Assembly (NCBI RefSeq): GCF_003293675.1
Contig: NZ_CP029984.1
Coordinates: forward strand, 682,043 to 746,042
Source of the DNA: Gardnerella leopoldii
Lineage (GTDB): Bacteria; Actinomycetota; Actinomycetes; Actinomycetales; Bifidobacteriaceae
Reading direction: 5' to 3'
DNA length: 64,000 nucleotides
The notes under the pieces are model-generated. The model ran no database searches. It was not told where the DNA came from and saw nothing but the letters and a program-made list of their open reading frames with translations. Shown here one piece after another: positions 19,169-27,879 of this stretch. Made by a program: the position numbers and the translations under genes. How positions within the stretch are numbered: the first letter of the stretch is position 1; each line of letters opens with the position of its first letter.

Positions 19169-19942
19169 TTAGTTTTGCTGCATCTTTTGCATTGCATAGT
19201 AAGCTGCACCAATAATTCCAGCCTCATTATGCAATGTTGCAACAACAATAGGAGTTTTAATATCGATATGCGGCAAGAACTTTTCGCTTACGCGGCTAAC
19301 ACCGCCACCGACAACAAACAAATCTGGGTTGAAATACTTTTCCATCAGGCCGTAGTACTTAGTCAAACGCTTAGCCCACTTCTTATAGCCCATATCCAAC
19401 TTTTCACGAACAGAAGAAGCAGCGTACTTTTCAGCATCGCCCTTACCTTTTTCAAGCTGAATATGACCAAGCTCAGTGTTTGGAATAAGCACACCGTTGT
19501 AAATCAAAGCCGTGCCGATACCAGTGCCAAGAGTAGTAGCAATAACCAAGCCATCCTTGTCTTTCGCCGCACCAAAACGCTGCTCAGCTAAACCAGCAGC
19601 ATCGGCATCGTTAACTACTGTTACAGGACGACCACAAGCCTCGCTAAAGACTTCAGTAACATCAACACCAATCCAAGACTGGTCAAGATTTGCCATAAAA
19701 TCGAGCTTCTTACCAGGCTTAATTGGAGCAGGGAATGCAATTCCAACAGGAACATCTGCAGGTACTTCAAAATGTTCAAGCTGCTGACGAACAATATCTG
19801 CAACTGCTTGAGGCGTAGAAACCGCAGGAGTGAGAATTTTGTATCGAGGTTCTGCGAACTCTCCCTTTTCCAAATTTACTGGAGCAGCCTTAATACCGGA
19901 TCCACCAATATCGACGCCAAATGCTTGTGCAGTGTCAATCAT
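19169..19942 (-). CDS. ppgK: Polyphosphate glucokinase (ROK family)
   Basis: PPGK phosphorylates glucose with polyphosphate (and often ATP), an actinobacterial entry step to sugar metabolism; here it would feed the bifid shunt. The 257-residue protein has the N-terminal phosphate loop GVDIGGSGIKAA, the catalytic-Asp region VVNDADAAGLAE, TLGTGIGTAL, and ELGHIQL followed by the VREKLDMGYKKWAKR segment characteristic of PPGK rather than ordinary ROK kinases. The ending contains NPDLFVVGGGVS. Length is normal. A terminator follows at 19102-19137. Confidence 0.93.
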   Translation of the reverse strand: MIDTAQAFGVDIGGSGIKAAPVNLEKGEFAEPRYKILTPAVSTPQAVADIVRQQLEHFEVPADVPVGIAFPAPIKPGKKLDFMANLDQSWIGVDVTEVFSEACGRPVTVVNDADAAGLAEQRFGAAKDKDGLVIATTLGTGIGTALIYNGVLIPNTELGHIQLEKGKGDAEKYAASSVREKLDMGYKKWAKRLTKYYGLMEKYFNPDLFVVGGGVSRVSEKFLPHIDIKTPIVVATLHNEAGIIGAAYYAMQKMQQN

Positions 19943-20035
19943 TTCACTAACACTCCCCTCTGAATGTGTGCTGTATGGACAATTACCAGTATTCTATCGT
20001 ATATTTGATACGACACGCTTACTGTTTACTAACTT

Positions 20036-21070
20036 CTACTTCAACGAAGGCATAGGTTTCCAGTCTTGATCGTGCAAAATTTTTCGAGAATCAATCCAAC
20101 CGGTAAACAATTTACCAATACCCGAAATAATATGCTCACGATCGACAGCTATCAAACGAATAAGCTCTTTAGCAGCTGTTAAAGCAGTTCCAAGCGCAAA
20201 CATAAACGGACGAAAATCGCCATGAACCATAAAGTAGCGAGCCATAAAGCCTCTATTTCGCATAATATGATAACGATTCATGTCCGATGTTGAATTTAGC
20301 TGACGCACTCCTGCAATATCCCAATTAGGAATATCACGAGTGCGACGAAGAATAATATCCGGAACAACAATAGGATTCGTAACCTTACTCGCAAGATACC
20401 CGTAAGTAGTATCATCCCAGTAAATAAAGTAGCGCGAATCCGGGAAGCCGATTTTTTCAACTATATCTCGACGAATCAAACCGCCCTCAAAACACATCGT
20501 ATTCATAACTTTGTATCCAGCTCTGCCGAAAGCAGCAGGCGCAATAGGATTTGGAATACCAAGCGGAACCAAAAAATCGTACTGCCAGTAGAATTTACCA
20601 CCGTCATAATCTAAACGACTTCCTTGAACAACAGCATGACGCTTAGTCCAAGGAGCAAGACGCTCAATAGATTCAGGCACTGTTTCAACATCGTCATCCA
20701 TAACCCAGAACCACTTAGCTCCAAGTTCATAAGCTTTTTTAACACCAGCACTAAAACCGCCAGCACCACCAAGATTTTCATCTTGAGGAGCATACACAAC
20801 ATGAAGTTCATTGCCTTCACAATCTTTTTGAGCTTTACCCCAACGATTAGTTAAAGAAGCTTCAAGACGAGCAACCATTTCGCCGGTTTTGTCACTGCAC
20901 TCATTGTCAACAACGACAATACGCCAAGGGCATTCTTTTAAACATTCAAACGAATGGAATAAATTCTCCAAAAGCTCTTGACGCTTATAAGTGACAACAA
21001 CAATAGCTAATTTATCAATGCTAGTTGCGTTATTAGTAGTAATTTTTTTTGATGCACTCGTATTGCTCAT
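20036..21070 (-). CDS. Family 2 glycosyltransferase, GlfT1-like
   Basis: A 344-residue GT-A transferase. After a short polar N-terminus come AIVVVTYKRQELLENL, VVDNECSDKTGEMV, the donor-site stretch ENLGGAGGFSAGVKKA and the metal-binding VMDDDVETVPE, then FIYWDDTTYGYLASK. The GGAGG motif and the WDD motif are typical of galactofuranosyl/rhamnosyl transferases such as GlfT1, so a role in cell-wall polysaccharide synthesis is inferred. No membrane helix is obvious. An in-frame GTG at 21103 could add 11 residues, but the ATG at 21070 fits better. It is divergent from the riboflavin uptake genes. Confidence 0.82.
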   Translation of the reverse strand: MSNTSASKKITTNNATSIDKLAIVVVTYKRQELLENLFHSFECLKECPWRIVVVDNECSDKTGEMVARLEASLTNRWGKAQKDCEGNELHVVYAPQDENLGGAGGFSAGVKKAYELGAKWFWVMDDDVETVPESIERLAPWTKRHAVVQGSRLDYDGGKFYWQYDFLVPLGIPNPIAPAAFGRAGYKVMNTMCFEGGLIRRDIVEKIGFPDSRYFIYWDDTTYGYLASKVTNPIVVPDIILRRTRDIPNWDIAGVRQLNSTSDMNRYHIMRNRGFMARYFMVHGDFRPFMFALGTALTAAKELIRLIAVDREHIISGIGKLFTGWIDSRKILHDQDWKPMPSLK

Positions 21071-21149
21071 ACTTGTATTCTCGCACCTACCCTCGCCACA
21101 CAATTATCACAACAATGTTCTTAGCATGAGATACAAAAGAATAGTTAGT

Positions 21150-21284
21150 TTCAGGGAAGGTGAAAATCCTTACTGGCGGTAACAAAATACGTATTTCATG
21201 CGTTTTTGAAGCCCGCGAGCGGCTTACAAGCTGCTGATTCGGTTAAATTCCGAAGCCAACGGTTACAGTCCGGATGAAAGAAAC
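21150..21284 (+). ncRNA. FMN riboswitch (RFN element)
   Basis: All conserved blocks are readable in order: AGGGaaGGTGAAAATCCTTACTGGCGGT, a variable arm, GCCCGCGAGC, TGATTCGGTTAAATTCCGAAGCC, and the closing ACGGTTACAGTCCGGATGAAAG. The aptamer ends at the edge of the GGAG ribosome binding site of ribU (21285-21288) and there is no terminator between them, so control is probably at translation initiation. FMN binding would switch off riboflavin uptake. Confidence 0.95.
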
Positions 21285-21295
21285 GGAGACCCATC

Positions 21296-21865
21296 ATGGG
21301 CATTTCTAATACAAATAATCACCAAACTTATGCAAAGAACTCTAACTGGTCTAGCGAAAAAATAGCAAAATACGCTCTATTCGTGGCACTTTCAATGGCT
21401 GTAAGTTTCATAGAATTTCCACTTATTCCAGACTTGTCGTATTTAAAATATGATCCTTCAGGAATAGTATGCCTAGTTGCAGGATTCGCATATGGTCCTG
21501 CAGCTGCAGCAATAGTAAGCATACTAGGTTTCGCACCGCACTTATTTACCAATCCACTAGGCACAGTTATGGCAGTGCTAGTATCTTTAGGAGCTAGCGT
21601 CACAGCGGCATTGATTTACAAAAAAATGCATACCAGAAAAGGCGCAATAATCGGACTTTTGGCAGGATCAATTATTGCTATTGCTCTTGCAATAGCTGGA
21701 AATCTTGTTATTACGCCACTTTATGCTCACATGACTGTTTCACAGGTTGTGGCTCTTATTATTCCAGCACTGCTACCGTTTAATATTATTAAACTTGCAC
21801 TTCACGTTGTAGTAACTATGCTTATTTACAAACCAATTTCCAACCTGCTACACGAAAATAAATAA
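21296..21865 (+). CDS. ribU: Riboflavin ECF transporter S component
   Basis: RibU is the membrane subunit that binds riboflavin for an energy-coupling-factor importer. The 189-residue protein has about six hydrophobic helices beginning at KIAKYALFVALSMAVSFIEF. The first helix holds the Ala-rich face used to dock on EcfT, and the segment LVAGFAYGPAAAA follows the typical S-component pattern. The FMN riboswitch directly upstream fixes the substrate. A GGAG site at 21285-21288 precedes the ATG at 21296. It is followed after 20 bases by the fused energizing module, so substrate and energy parts are co-transcribed. Confidence 0.93.
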   Translation: MGISNTNNHQTYAKNSNWSSEKIAKYALFVALSMAVSFIEFPLIPDLSYLKYDPSGIVCLVAGFAYGPAAAAIVSILGFAPHLFTNPLGTVMAVLVSLGASVTAALIYKKMHTRKGAIIGLLAGSIIAIALAIAGNLVITPLYAHMTVSQVVALIIPALLPFNIIKLALHVVVTMLIYKPISNLLHENK

Positions 21866-21885
21866 TAATTCTAAGCGGCATAATT

Positions 21886-24237
21886 ATGCATAATATCAGC
21901 ACAAGTAGTAGCATGAACGAAGCTAAAAAGCACATGATTGAAAACAATGCGCAAGTAGTGTTGCGAAATATTTGCTATAGCTACGATGATGGAAAAACTT
22001 GGACGCTTAATAATTTAAGTCTTACAATTAACGCTGGCGAGCGCTTGGCAATTGTGGGATTAAACGGTTCTGGTAAGTCAACCTTGGCAAAAATTATTGC
22101 AGGTTTAACGGCACCAGATAGCGGTTACGTTACATTATGCGGTGAAAAAGTTTTTGAAAATACTACTGCTTGTGCTGAATCATATAAAAATGCACGAAAA
22201 TATATTGGTGCACTTTTCCAAAGTCCTGAAGACCAGATTATTACAACAATTACTGAAGAAGATGTTGCTTTCGGACTAGAAAATTTGCAATTCCCTCGAA
22301 AAACAATGTATAAGAGTATCAGCGAAGCTTTAAAAACTGTTCACATGGAAGATAAGCGTTACGATGACCCTAGCACTATGAGCGGCGGACAGCAGCAACG
22401 AGTAGCTTTAGCAAGCGCTATTGCTATGAATTCTAAACTGCTTGTTCTTGACGAACCTACTTCTATGCTCGACTCGTTCGCTCGCAAAGACGTTGATGCT
22501 TTATTCGATAATTTGCATAAAAATGGCACTACTATTGTTCAAATTACACACAATTTTGAGGAATGCAAACAAGCAAATCGCATACTTCTACTAGAAAATG
22601 GCATACTGAAAGAAGTAAGCTTTAATGGTTTAAAAACTTACTTTTCTAATATTGAGTTGGCTAATAATCATTTAACTAAAATTAGCAAGAACAAAAACTT
22701 AACAGATAGCAGATTCAAAGAAAATGAGTCAGATATCGCTGTAGAAATTTCCGGACTAACTGTTCAATATGATAAAACTTCTCCAGCTGTTATTGACGAT
22801 TATTCACTCACTGTTAAAAGTGGCGAAACAGTTGCAATAATGGGCGAAAACGGCTGCGGCAAATCAACTCTTGTTAAAACAATGTGTGGATTGTTAAAAG
22901 CCAATTCAGGAAACATAACAGTGCATGGCATATCTGTTAGAGGTAAAACATCTAGAATAATACGACAAAAGCTACATCAAACAATTGGCTACGTTATGCA
23001 ACTGCCAGAACAACAGCTTTTTGCTGATACAGTACGGAACGATGTCGCTTATGGGCCAAAAAATTTTGGGCTGAAAGGCAATGCTCTCAAAGAACGTGTG
23101 GATGAAACCCTACGCTTACTGAACCTTGAGAACTTGGCTGAAAAATCACCTTTTGCGCTTTCTGGAGGTCAGCAGCGTCTTGTTGCAATAGCTGGCGTTT
23201 TAGCTTGCAAGCCACGCGTACTCGTACTGGATGAGCCAACAGCTGGATTAGATTTTGAAGCTTCGTTGCGTATTCGAGAAATTCTTGGAACGCTACACAA
23301 TCAAGGCGTAACCATAATACTTATTACGCATAATCTTCAAGAAGCAGAAGATTTAGGCGCAAGATTAGTAACATTAAAAGCAAGGAATAAAGCAAGCAAT
23401 AAAGAATGCAGCACAGCAAAAAATATTGAAAATACCAAAAACAAAGAAAGTTCCACAAAAGCAAAAACAACTTCGCTACTTCAATCTTTTGACCCACGCG
23501 CGACGCTGCTATCATGCTTTATTCTTATGCTAAGTGCTTTTAGTATTACTAACTACATACAGTTAGCTATTCTTGCTTTTGTAACATTTACTCTAACTGT
23601 TGCTGCAAAAATACCATTTGTTAAGCTTATTGCTTCACTGCACATGATTATTGCGGTATTTGTTTTCTCCGGATTACTTAACATTCTGGCAGTGCGAACC
23701 GGCACAGTGCTAGCAAATATTGCAACTATTCCTATTACAACTGATGGAATTAATTACGCAATACTTTTTGCAACACGATTCTCGCTTGTTATTATCATTG
23801 GAGCAATTCTAGTACTAACAATGAGTCAGACAACGCTTAACGAATCTTGCACACGATTACTATCACCACTTCGACATATTGGAATACCAACGCAAGAAAT
23901 AGCACTTATTATGAGCCTAGCGCTACGGTTCTTACCAACACTCAGTGCAGAAGCGCACTCTGTGGCACTAGCGCAAATCGCTCGAGGAAGTAGCATTCGA
24001 GATGGTTCTTTTAAGCAACGAGTACACGCTATAACAGCTTTAATAGTGCCAGGTTTTGCAGGAGTAATTCGCCATGCTGACACTCTTGCGCTCGCATTAG
24101 ATGCACGCTGTTACACGCCTGGAGCTGAAAGAACTCACTTGCACTCATGGAAAATGCGTATAAAAGATGTGCTGCTATCAGTAGTTACTCTTGGTGTTGT
24201 AAGCGCGATTATTGTGTGCAAAATGCTACCTTTGTAA
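21886..24237 (+). CDS. Fused ECF energizing module (EcfA-EcfA'-EcfT)
   Basis: One 783-residue chain joins two ATPases and the membrane coupler of an ECF importer. Domain 1 (about 20-250) has Walker A GLNGSGKST, signature MSGGQQQRVALAS and Walker B LLVLDEPTSMLD. Domain 2 (about 285-495) has GENGCGKST, LSGGQQRLVAIAG and VLVLDEPTAGLD. A Lys/Asn/Ser-rich linker (about 500-530) leads to EcfT (about 535-783) with some six helices. EcfT normally carries two Ala-Arg-Gly coupling motifs; here they read ARG (in AQIARGSS) and ARC (in LDARCYT). Fused modules are known in bifidobacteria. It may serve other S components in the cell as well as RibU (inference). Confidence 0.93.
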   Translation: MHNISTSSSMNEAKKHMIENNAQVVLRNICYSYDDGKTWTLNNLSLTINAGERLAIVGLNGSGKSTLAKIIAGLTAPDSGYVTLCGEKVFENTTACAESYKNARKYIGALFQSPEDQIITTITEEDVAFGLENLQFPRKTMYKSISEALKTVHMEDKRYDDPSTMSGGQQQRVALASAIAMNSKLLVLDEPTSMLDSFARKDVDALFDNLHKNGTTIVQITHNFEECKQANRILLLENGILKEVSFNGLKTYFSNIELANNHLTKISKNKNLTDSRFKENESDIAVEISGLTVQYDKTSPAVIDDYSLTVKSGETVAIMGENGCGKSTLVKTMCGLLKANSGNITVHGISVRGKTSRIIRQKLHQTIGYVMQLPEQQLFADTVRNDVAYGPKNFGLKGNALKERVDETLRLLNLENLAEKSPFALSGGQQRLVAIAGVLACKPRVLVLDEPTAGLDFEASLRIREILGTLHNQGVTIILITHNLQEAEDLGARLVTLKARNKASNKECSTAKNIENTKNKESSTKAKTTSLLQSFDPRATLLSCFILMLSAFSITNYIQLAILAFVTFTLTVAAKIPFVKLIASLHMIIAVFVFSGLLNILAVRTGTVLANIATIPITTDGINYAILFATRFSLVIIIGAILVLTMSQTTLNESCTRLLSPLRHIGIPTQEIALIMSLALRFLPTLSAEAHSVALAQIARGSSIRDGSFKQRVHAITALIVPGFAGVIRHADTLALALDARCYTPGAERTHLHSWKMRIKDVLLSVVTLGVVSAIIVCKMLPL

Positions 24238-24334
24238 TAAAAAATTTTGAAAATATTTCACCCTTTGCAGCAAGCGCAATAAATACGGAATAAATAAATT
24301 TGCATTATCACATACAACAATTCGCAATATACTG

Positions 24335-24340
24335 TATAAT
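24335..24340 (+). promoter_or_regulatory. Candidate -10 upstream of the YhbY-like gene
   Basis: A perfect TATAAT lies 66 bases before the ATG at 24406. No good -35 is seen at 16-18 bases. It falls in the 168-base gap after the ECF gene, which shows nothing else. Confidence 0.4.
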
Positions 24341-24405
24341 CCGTTAAGCACTATGTAATTTATGTAATATTTGCGTTATAAAACTTGCATTTGAAAGGAC
24401 GCCTT

Positions 24406-24711
24406 ATGGCATTGACAAAAAAGCAGATTAAGCAGCTCCGCGCGCTCGCTAATACGCTTAGCCCACTTTTATACGTTGGCAAGAACGATATTACTGATGC
24501 AGCTGTGAAGCAAGCAGACGAAACCATGCAGTACCACGAGCTCATGAAGTGCTCTGTGCAAGATGGTTCCGGATTAAGCGCTAAAGAAGCTGCTGATGCA
24601 CTTGCTCAAAAGCTCGGCGCCGAAGTCGTGCAAGTAATTGGCAATCGTTTTGTGTTGTTCCGCGTCTCTCCGCTAGACAGCGTTGAACACATTATGCTTG
24701 TGCGCGAATAA
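24406..24711 (+). CDS. YhbY-type (CRM domain) RNA-binding protein
   Basis: A 101-residue single CRM domain, related to E. coli YhbY, which associates with pre-50S particles. The domain begins LTKKQIKQLRALANTLSPLLYVGKN with the GxxG-like loop (VGKNDI), continues through ALAQKLGAEVVQVIGNRFVLFR, and ends shortly after. The start at 24406 is set by AAAGGA seven bases upstream; an ATG 21 bases earlier lies before that site. It stands alone and converges with the next gene across a shared hairpin. Confidence 0.9.
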   Translation: MALTKKQIKQLRALANTLSPLLYVGKNDITDAAVKQADETMQYHELMKCSVQDGSGLSAKEAADALAQKLGAEVVQVIGNRFVLFRVSPLDSVEHIMLVRE

Positions 24712-24749
24712 AACTCTCTCTTAATATTTTTATATTTTTGCGATAATTC

Positions 24750-24807
24750 GTAAATAAAAATGCTCCATGATTGCAAAACTGCTGAGGCAATTCAACATTC
24801 ATGGAGC
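24750..24807. terminator. Bidirectional terminator between convergent genes
   Basis: Arms GCTCCATGA (24762-24770) and TCATGGAGC (24799-24807) form a 9-bp stem with a 28-base loop. On the minus strand ATTTTTATTTA follows; on the plus strand TTAATTTTAT follows. It separates the YhbY-like gene from the minus-strand gene ending at 24827. Confidence 0.7.
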
Positions 24808-24826
24808 TTAATTTTATAGTAGCTTG

Positions 24827-26005
24827 CTATTCGTCAATGATTTGTACGCCACTAACTGTTGACTGACCTGCTGGAAGTTCCAGCCAATTTGATCCATCAT
24901 CCCCATATTGAGCAGCAATAGTAATTTTTTTGTTATTATATTTTTCAAACCTATTGCTTTCATTTGATTTAGAGATCTTCATCGTAACCAAAATATTATT
25001 AAGATCATTGCGCGTTTGCATTACTCCACAATCTGTACCATTACAAAATCCTCCAACAGACATCTTTCTATCGAATACTAATATCGTATAAATATTATCT
25101 TTATTTTCTTCCAGAACATTGTCTTTATTACCAGTATTATTTGGTGTAGTTCCAGGAAAATCATATGCTTCATCAACATTTAATATTTTTACAGTTCCAG
25201 TAAATACTTGATAACCTTTCTCGCGCCAAAGTTGAACAAGCTTATTATGCTTACGCTGAGCTTGAGTCAAGTTTTTAGCATTAATCATCATATTAATATC
25301 AGTAAAATCATCAACTGACACAAAAGTTGGATGTAATAATTTACTTATCTCACCAGTTCCAGGAACTGGATCGTATGTATTATCTTTATCTAATGGGTGA
25401 TAAACAATAGACCTAGTATTGGTAAAGTTGCCTTCATTCAGCTTATAGATTGTTTTAATCCACGGGAAAACATTAGGCGAATTTTTTTCAATAGCACGCA
25501 GAATTACAATTCCTTTATGGTGCGGATCAAAATATATTGTACCTGAATTCTCATTTTCATCATGCGCATTATCTATAATTTCTGGATATTTAACTAACTT
25601 GCCATTCTTAAATGAAAATACATGAATACACTTGTTAGAGTTATTATTATATTCATTTGTAGCAATAACAATCATTTCTGGAATATTATCGTTATCAATA
25701 TCCCACAAATCATAATAATATTCGAAATCCTGCGGGAATTTATTTGAAACATACGATGAAGTTTCAAGCACCTTTTTGTATTCTTTACCAGCTTGAGAAA
25801 GAATATCGTCAGTACTGCGAGTATGCGGTTTTGTGATTGTGCTTATTATGCTATTGCTGGTAATACTTTTCAACGAAAAGCCGCTGTTTTGTAAGGTATC
25901 TGCAGCAAAAAGAGTATACACAACGCAAGCAGTAAGCCAGCATATAAGCACAACAGTCGATACGCAATAATACAGAAAATCACTATTCTTTTTCATAGAC
26001 AACAT
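24827..26005 (-). CDS. Membrane-anchored extracytoplasmic protein of unknown function
   Basis: I do not recognise this 392-residue protein. One hydrophobic segment near residues 12-34 has Lys before it, so the bulk should lie outside the cell. The region around YYDLWDIDNDNIPEMIVIATNEY looks like one FG-GAP/VCBS-type Asp-rich calcium-loop repeat. The rest is rich in Asn, Asp and Lys, with a short Cys pair in CNGTDCGVM. It follows the zinc-ribbon PASTA gene by 26 bases in the same direction, so the two are probably co-expressed and may work at the same surface site. A terminator follows at 24750-24807. Confidence 0.75.
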   Translation of the reverse strand: MLSMKKNSDFLYYCVSTVVLICWLTACVVYTLFAADTLQNSGFSLKSITSNSIISTITKPHTRSTDDILSQAGKEYKKVLETSSYVSNKFPQDFEYYYDLWDIDNDNIPEMIVIATNEYNNNSNKCIHVFSFKNGKLVKYPEIIDNAHDENENSGTIYFDPHHKGIVILRAIEKNSPNVFPWIKTIYKLNEGNFTNTRSIVYHPLDKDNTYDPVPGTGEISKLLHPTFVSVDDFTDINMMINAKNLTQAQRKHNKLVQLWREKGYQVFTGTVKILNVDEAYDFPGTTPNNTGNKDNVLEENKDNIYTILVFDRKMSVGGFCNGTDCGVMQTRNDLNNILVTMKISKSNESNRFEKYNNKKITIAAQYGDDGSNWLELPAGQSTVSGVQIIDE

Positions 26006-26031
26006 ATCTACTTTCGATTTATTTAAAACCT

Positions 26032-27744
26032 TTAGTCACGTTCAGGAAGCTTACTCCAGTCGAAAGGCTTTTCAACCAAGTAGTATGCAACACTATCGTC
26101 TGGAGCAGGCTTAAATGGAACAGCCTTGTGCTTAACTGTTGGCACGAACGGGTTATCTTCTATTGCACCTTTGTAAGGTTCAGCATCAACAGTCGTTTTA
26201 GAATACAATTTCGGATTTCTGCGTAAAATAAACGGTCTTGTAGTATCTGGCTTTTTATTGCCTTTTCCTTCAAAATAGCCAGAAGATTCAATCTTATTAA
26301 GATTTGCATGAACTGGAACTACAAGGAAGAAGTCGCGCATTCTAAACGAAGAGTCTTTCCAATAGCCAGGAATTTTATCAGGGCTTCCATATTGTTTAAT
26401 GTCTTCAGGAGGTTCAAACGCGTCAACCCACTTACCATTAACACACATATTGCCAATATTGTCATTAGCTGTTTCACCACAATACGGCAATCCCATTCCA
26501 CGATAAAGTTCAAAAGCACCAGTATCTCCAACAATCAAATGATTCTTCATCTGACTGTCTTTATTCTTATCATTATCCTTATAAAATATCATTCCGCCCA
26601 TCTGATGAGCACCATTACCAAAAGTTAAATACTCATAGAAATGAGAATCATCAGGATACTTAGGATCGGTAGGAAGCTGCAAAAACATATAGTCCGGATC
26701 ATCTTTAGGATAATCATGTTTCTGAAGCTCAATACAGTCGCCATCATTAGTACACCAAGTGCCAATAACAGGAGACGCATTAGTCACATACATTATAGTC
26801 TTGTCACTAGGATCATTTTCTGTAAGCACATTTTTGGTTTCAGAAGCGTCAACACCGTAGTACAAGTCAACATGCCCACCAGAAAACTTTGTGCCTAAAG
26901 CAGGTTTAGAAGAAATAATCTTACCAAGATTCTTTTCTGACGAGAAATGCGGGTGCAATGAAACATCTTTCAATCCTAAATCTCGCAACTTATTTACTGC
27001 TTCGTCTTTATCCATGCCGAACAAGTCTGCAGGAATACCTTTGTCTTTAACTCCAACAGCAATACGAATCACGCCATCATCACTACTTCCGCTCGAAACT
27101 GAGAAGCCTGGCATCGGGTCAGTTGCAATAACTTTTCCAGTATTAGTAGAAATAATATTGTATGTTTCAACAGGAACACCCATAGATTCAGCTATTTTCT
27201 TAGCTTTTTCGAGAGGCTGACCTACTACTCCCTTTTTAGGAATTCCAGGACCTTTAGATTCTATAACAGTAACATGCGATGAACTTTGCACACGTTGACC
27301 AGGACGAACATTAGTAAAACGAACAAAACCACCACGTTTAACAGAAGAAAACTCTTTAACAATAATAACTTTCACACCCTGCTTACGTAGATCGTCTACA
27401 GTTTTTTGCAATGGCGCACTTTTTAATGCACTAGCTTTAGGAATAAGAACAGTATGACTACTTTGTGAAGGTAAATAAAATACCATAAACGCAACCGCAG
27501 CAGCAATAACAAGTACTACAGTAACAATTGAAGCAATCAGTAGTTTAAATTGCTTTGATTTAGCAAAAGATTTCTCGCTACTACTTTTTGCAATATACCC
27601 AGGCTGAGTATAAGTTTCTTTTACAGGTGGCACATTATAATTTTCATTCGCAACGTCCGAATAATTTGCAACAACATTGCCACATGAATCACAAAACTTA
27701 CTATTCTGCTCTAGTTTATTTCCACAATTTTCACAAAATGCCAT
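26032..27744 (-). CDS. Zinc-ribbon, single-pass membrane protein with PASTA domains
   Basis: A 570-residue protein with an uncommon layout. The cytoplasmic N-terminus is a zinc ribbon with CENC and CDSC (about residues 4-21). A membrane helix follows at about 66-90 (LLIASIVTVVLVIAAAVAF). Outside come three PASTA-like repeats (about 95-300), marked by KGVVGQPLEKAKKIAE, FGMDKDEAVNKLRDLG and GTKFSGGHVDLYYG. The last 250 residues are an unrecognised domain rich in Asp, Trp and Tyr. PASTA domains usually bind peptidoglycan in PknB-type kinases, but no kinase domain is present. The start at 27744 has a GAGAGGGA site. It is followed by the gene at 24827-26005. Confidence 0.8.
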   Translation of the reverse strand: MAFCENCGNKLEQNSKFCDSCGNVVANYSDVANENYNVPPVKETYTQPGYIAKSSSEKSFAKSKQFKLLIASIVTVVLVIAAAVAFMVFYLPSQSSHTVLIPKASALKSAPLQKTVDDLRKQGVKVIIVKEFSSVKRGGFVRFTNVRPGQRVQSSSHVTVIESKGPGIPKKGVVGQPLEKAKKIAESMGVPVETYNIISTNTGKVIATDPMPGFSVSSGSSDDGVIRIAVGVKDKGIPADLFGMDKDEAVNKLRDLGLKDVSLHPHFSSEKNLGKIISSKPALGTKFSGGHVDLYYGVDASETKNVLTENDPSDKTIMYVTNASPVIGTWCTNDGDCIELQKHDYPKDDPDYMFLQLPTDPKYPDDSHFYEYLTFGNGAHQMGGMIFYKDNDKNKDSQMKNHLIVGDTGAFELYRGMGLPYCGETANDNIGNMCVNGKWVDAFEPPEDIKQYGSPDKIPGYWKDSSFRMRDFFLVVPVHANLNKIESSGYFEGKGNKKPDTTRPFILRRNPKLYSKTTVDAEPYKGAIEDNPFVPTVKHKAVPFKPAPDDSVAYYLVEKPFDWSKLPERD

Positions 27745-27879
27745 AATTCCCTCTCTTAACTGTGCTCGCACTTACCGAGTTTTTAACACAGCAAATCCCT
27801 CTTAAGTGAAATATCTACACACGATTCTAGTTACACTGTCTGATAAACACAAAGATGCAATAACAAACACAGCACTTAT

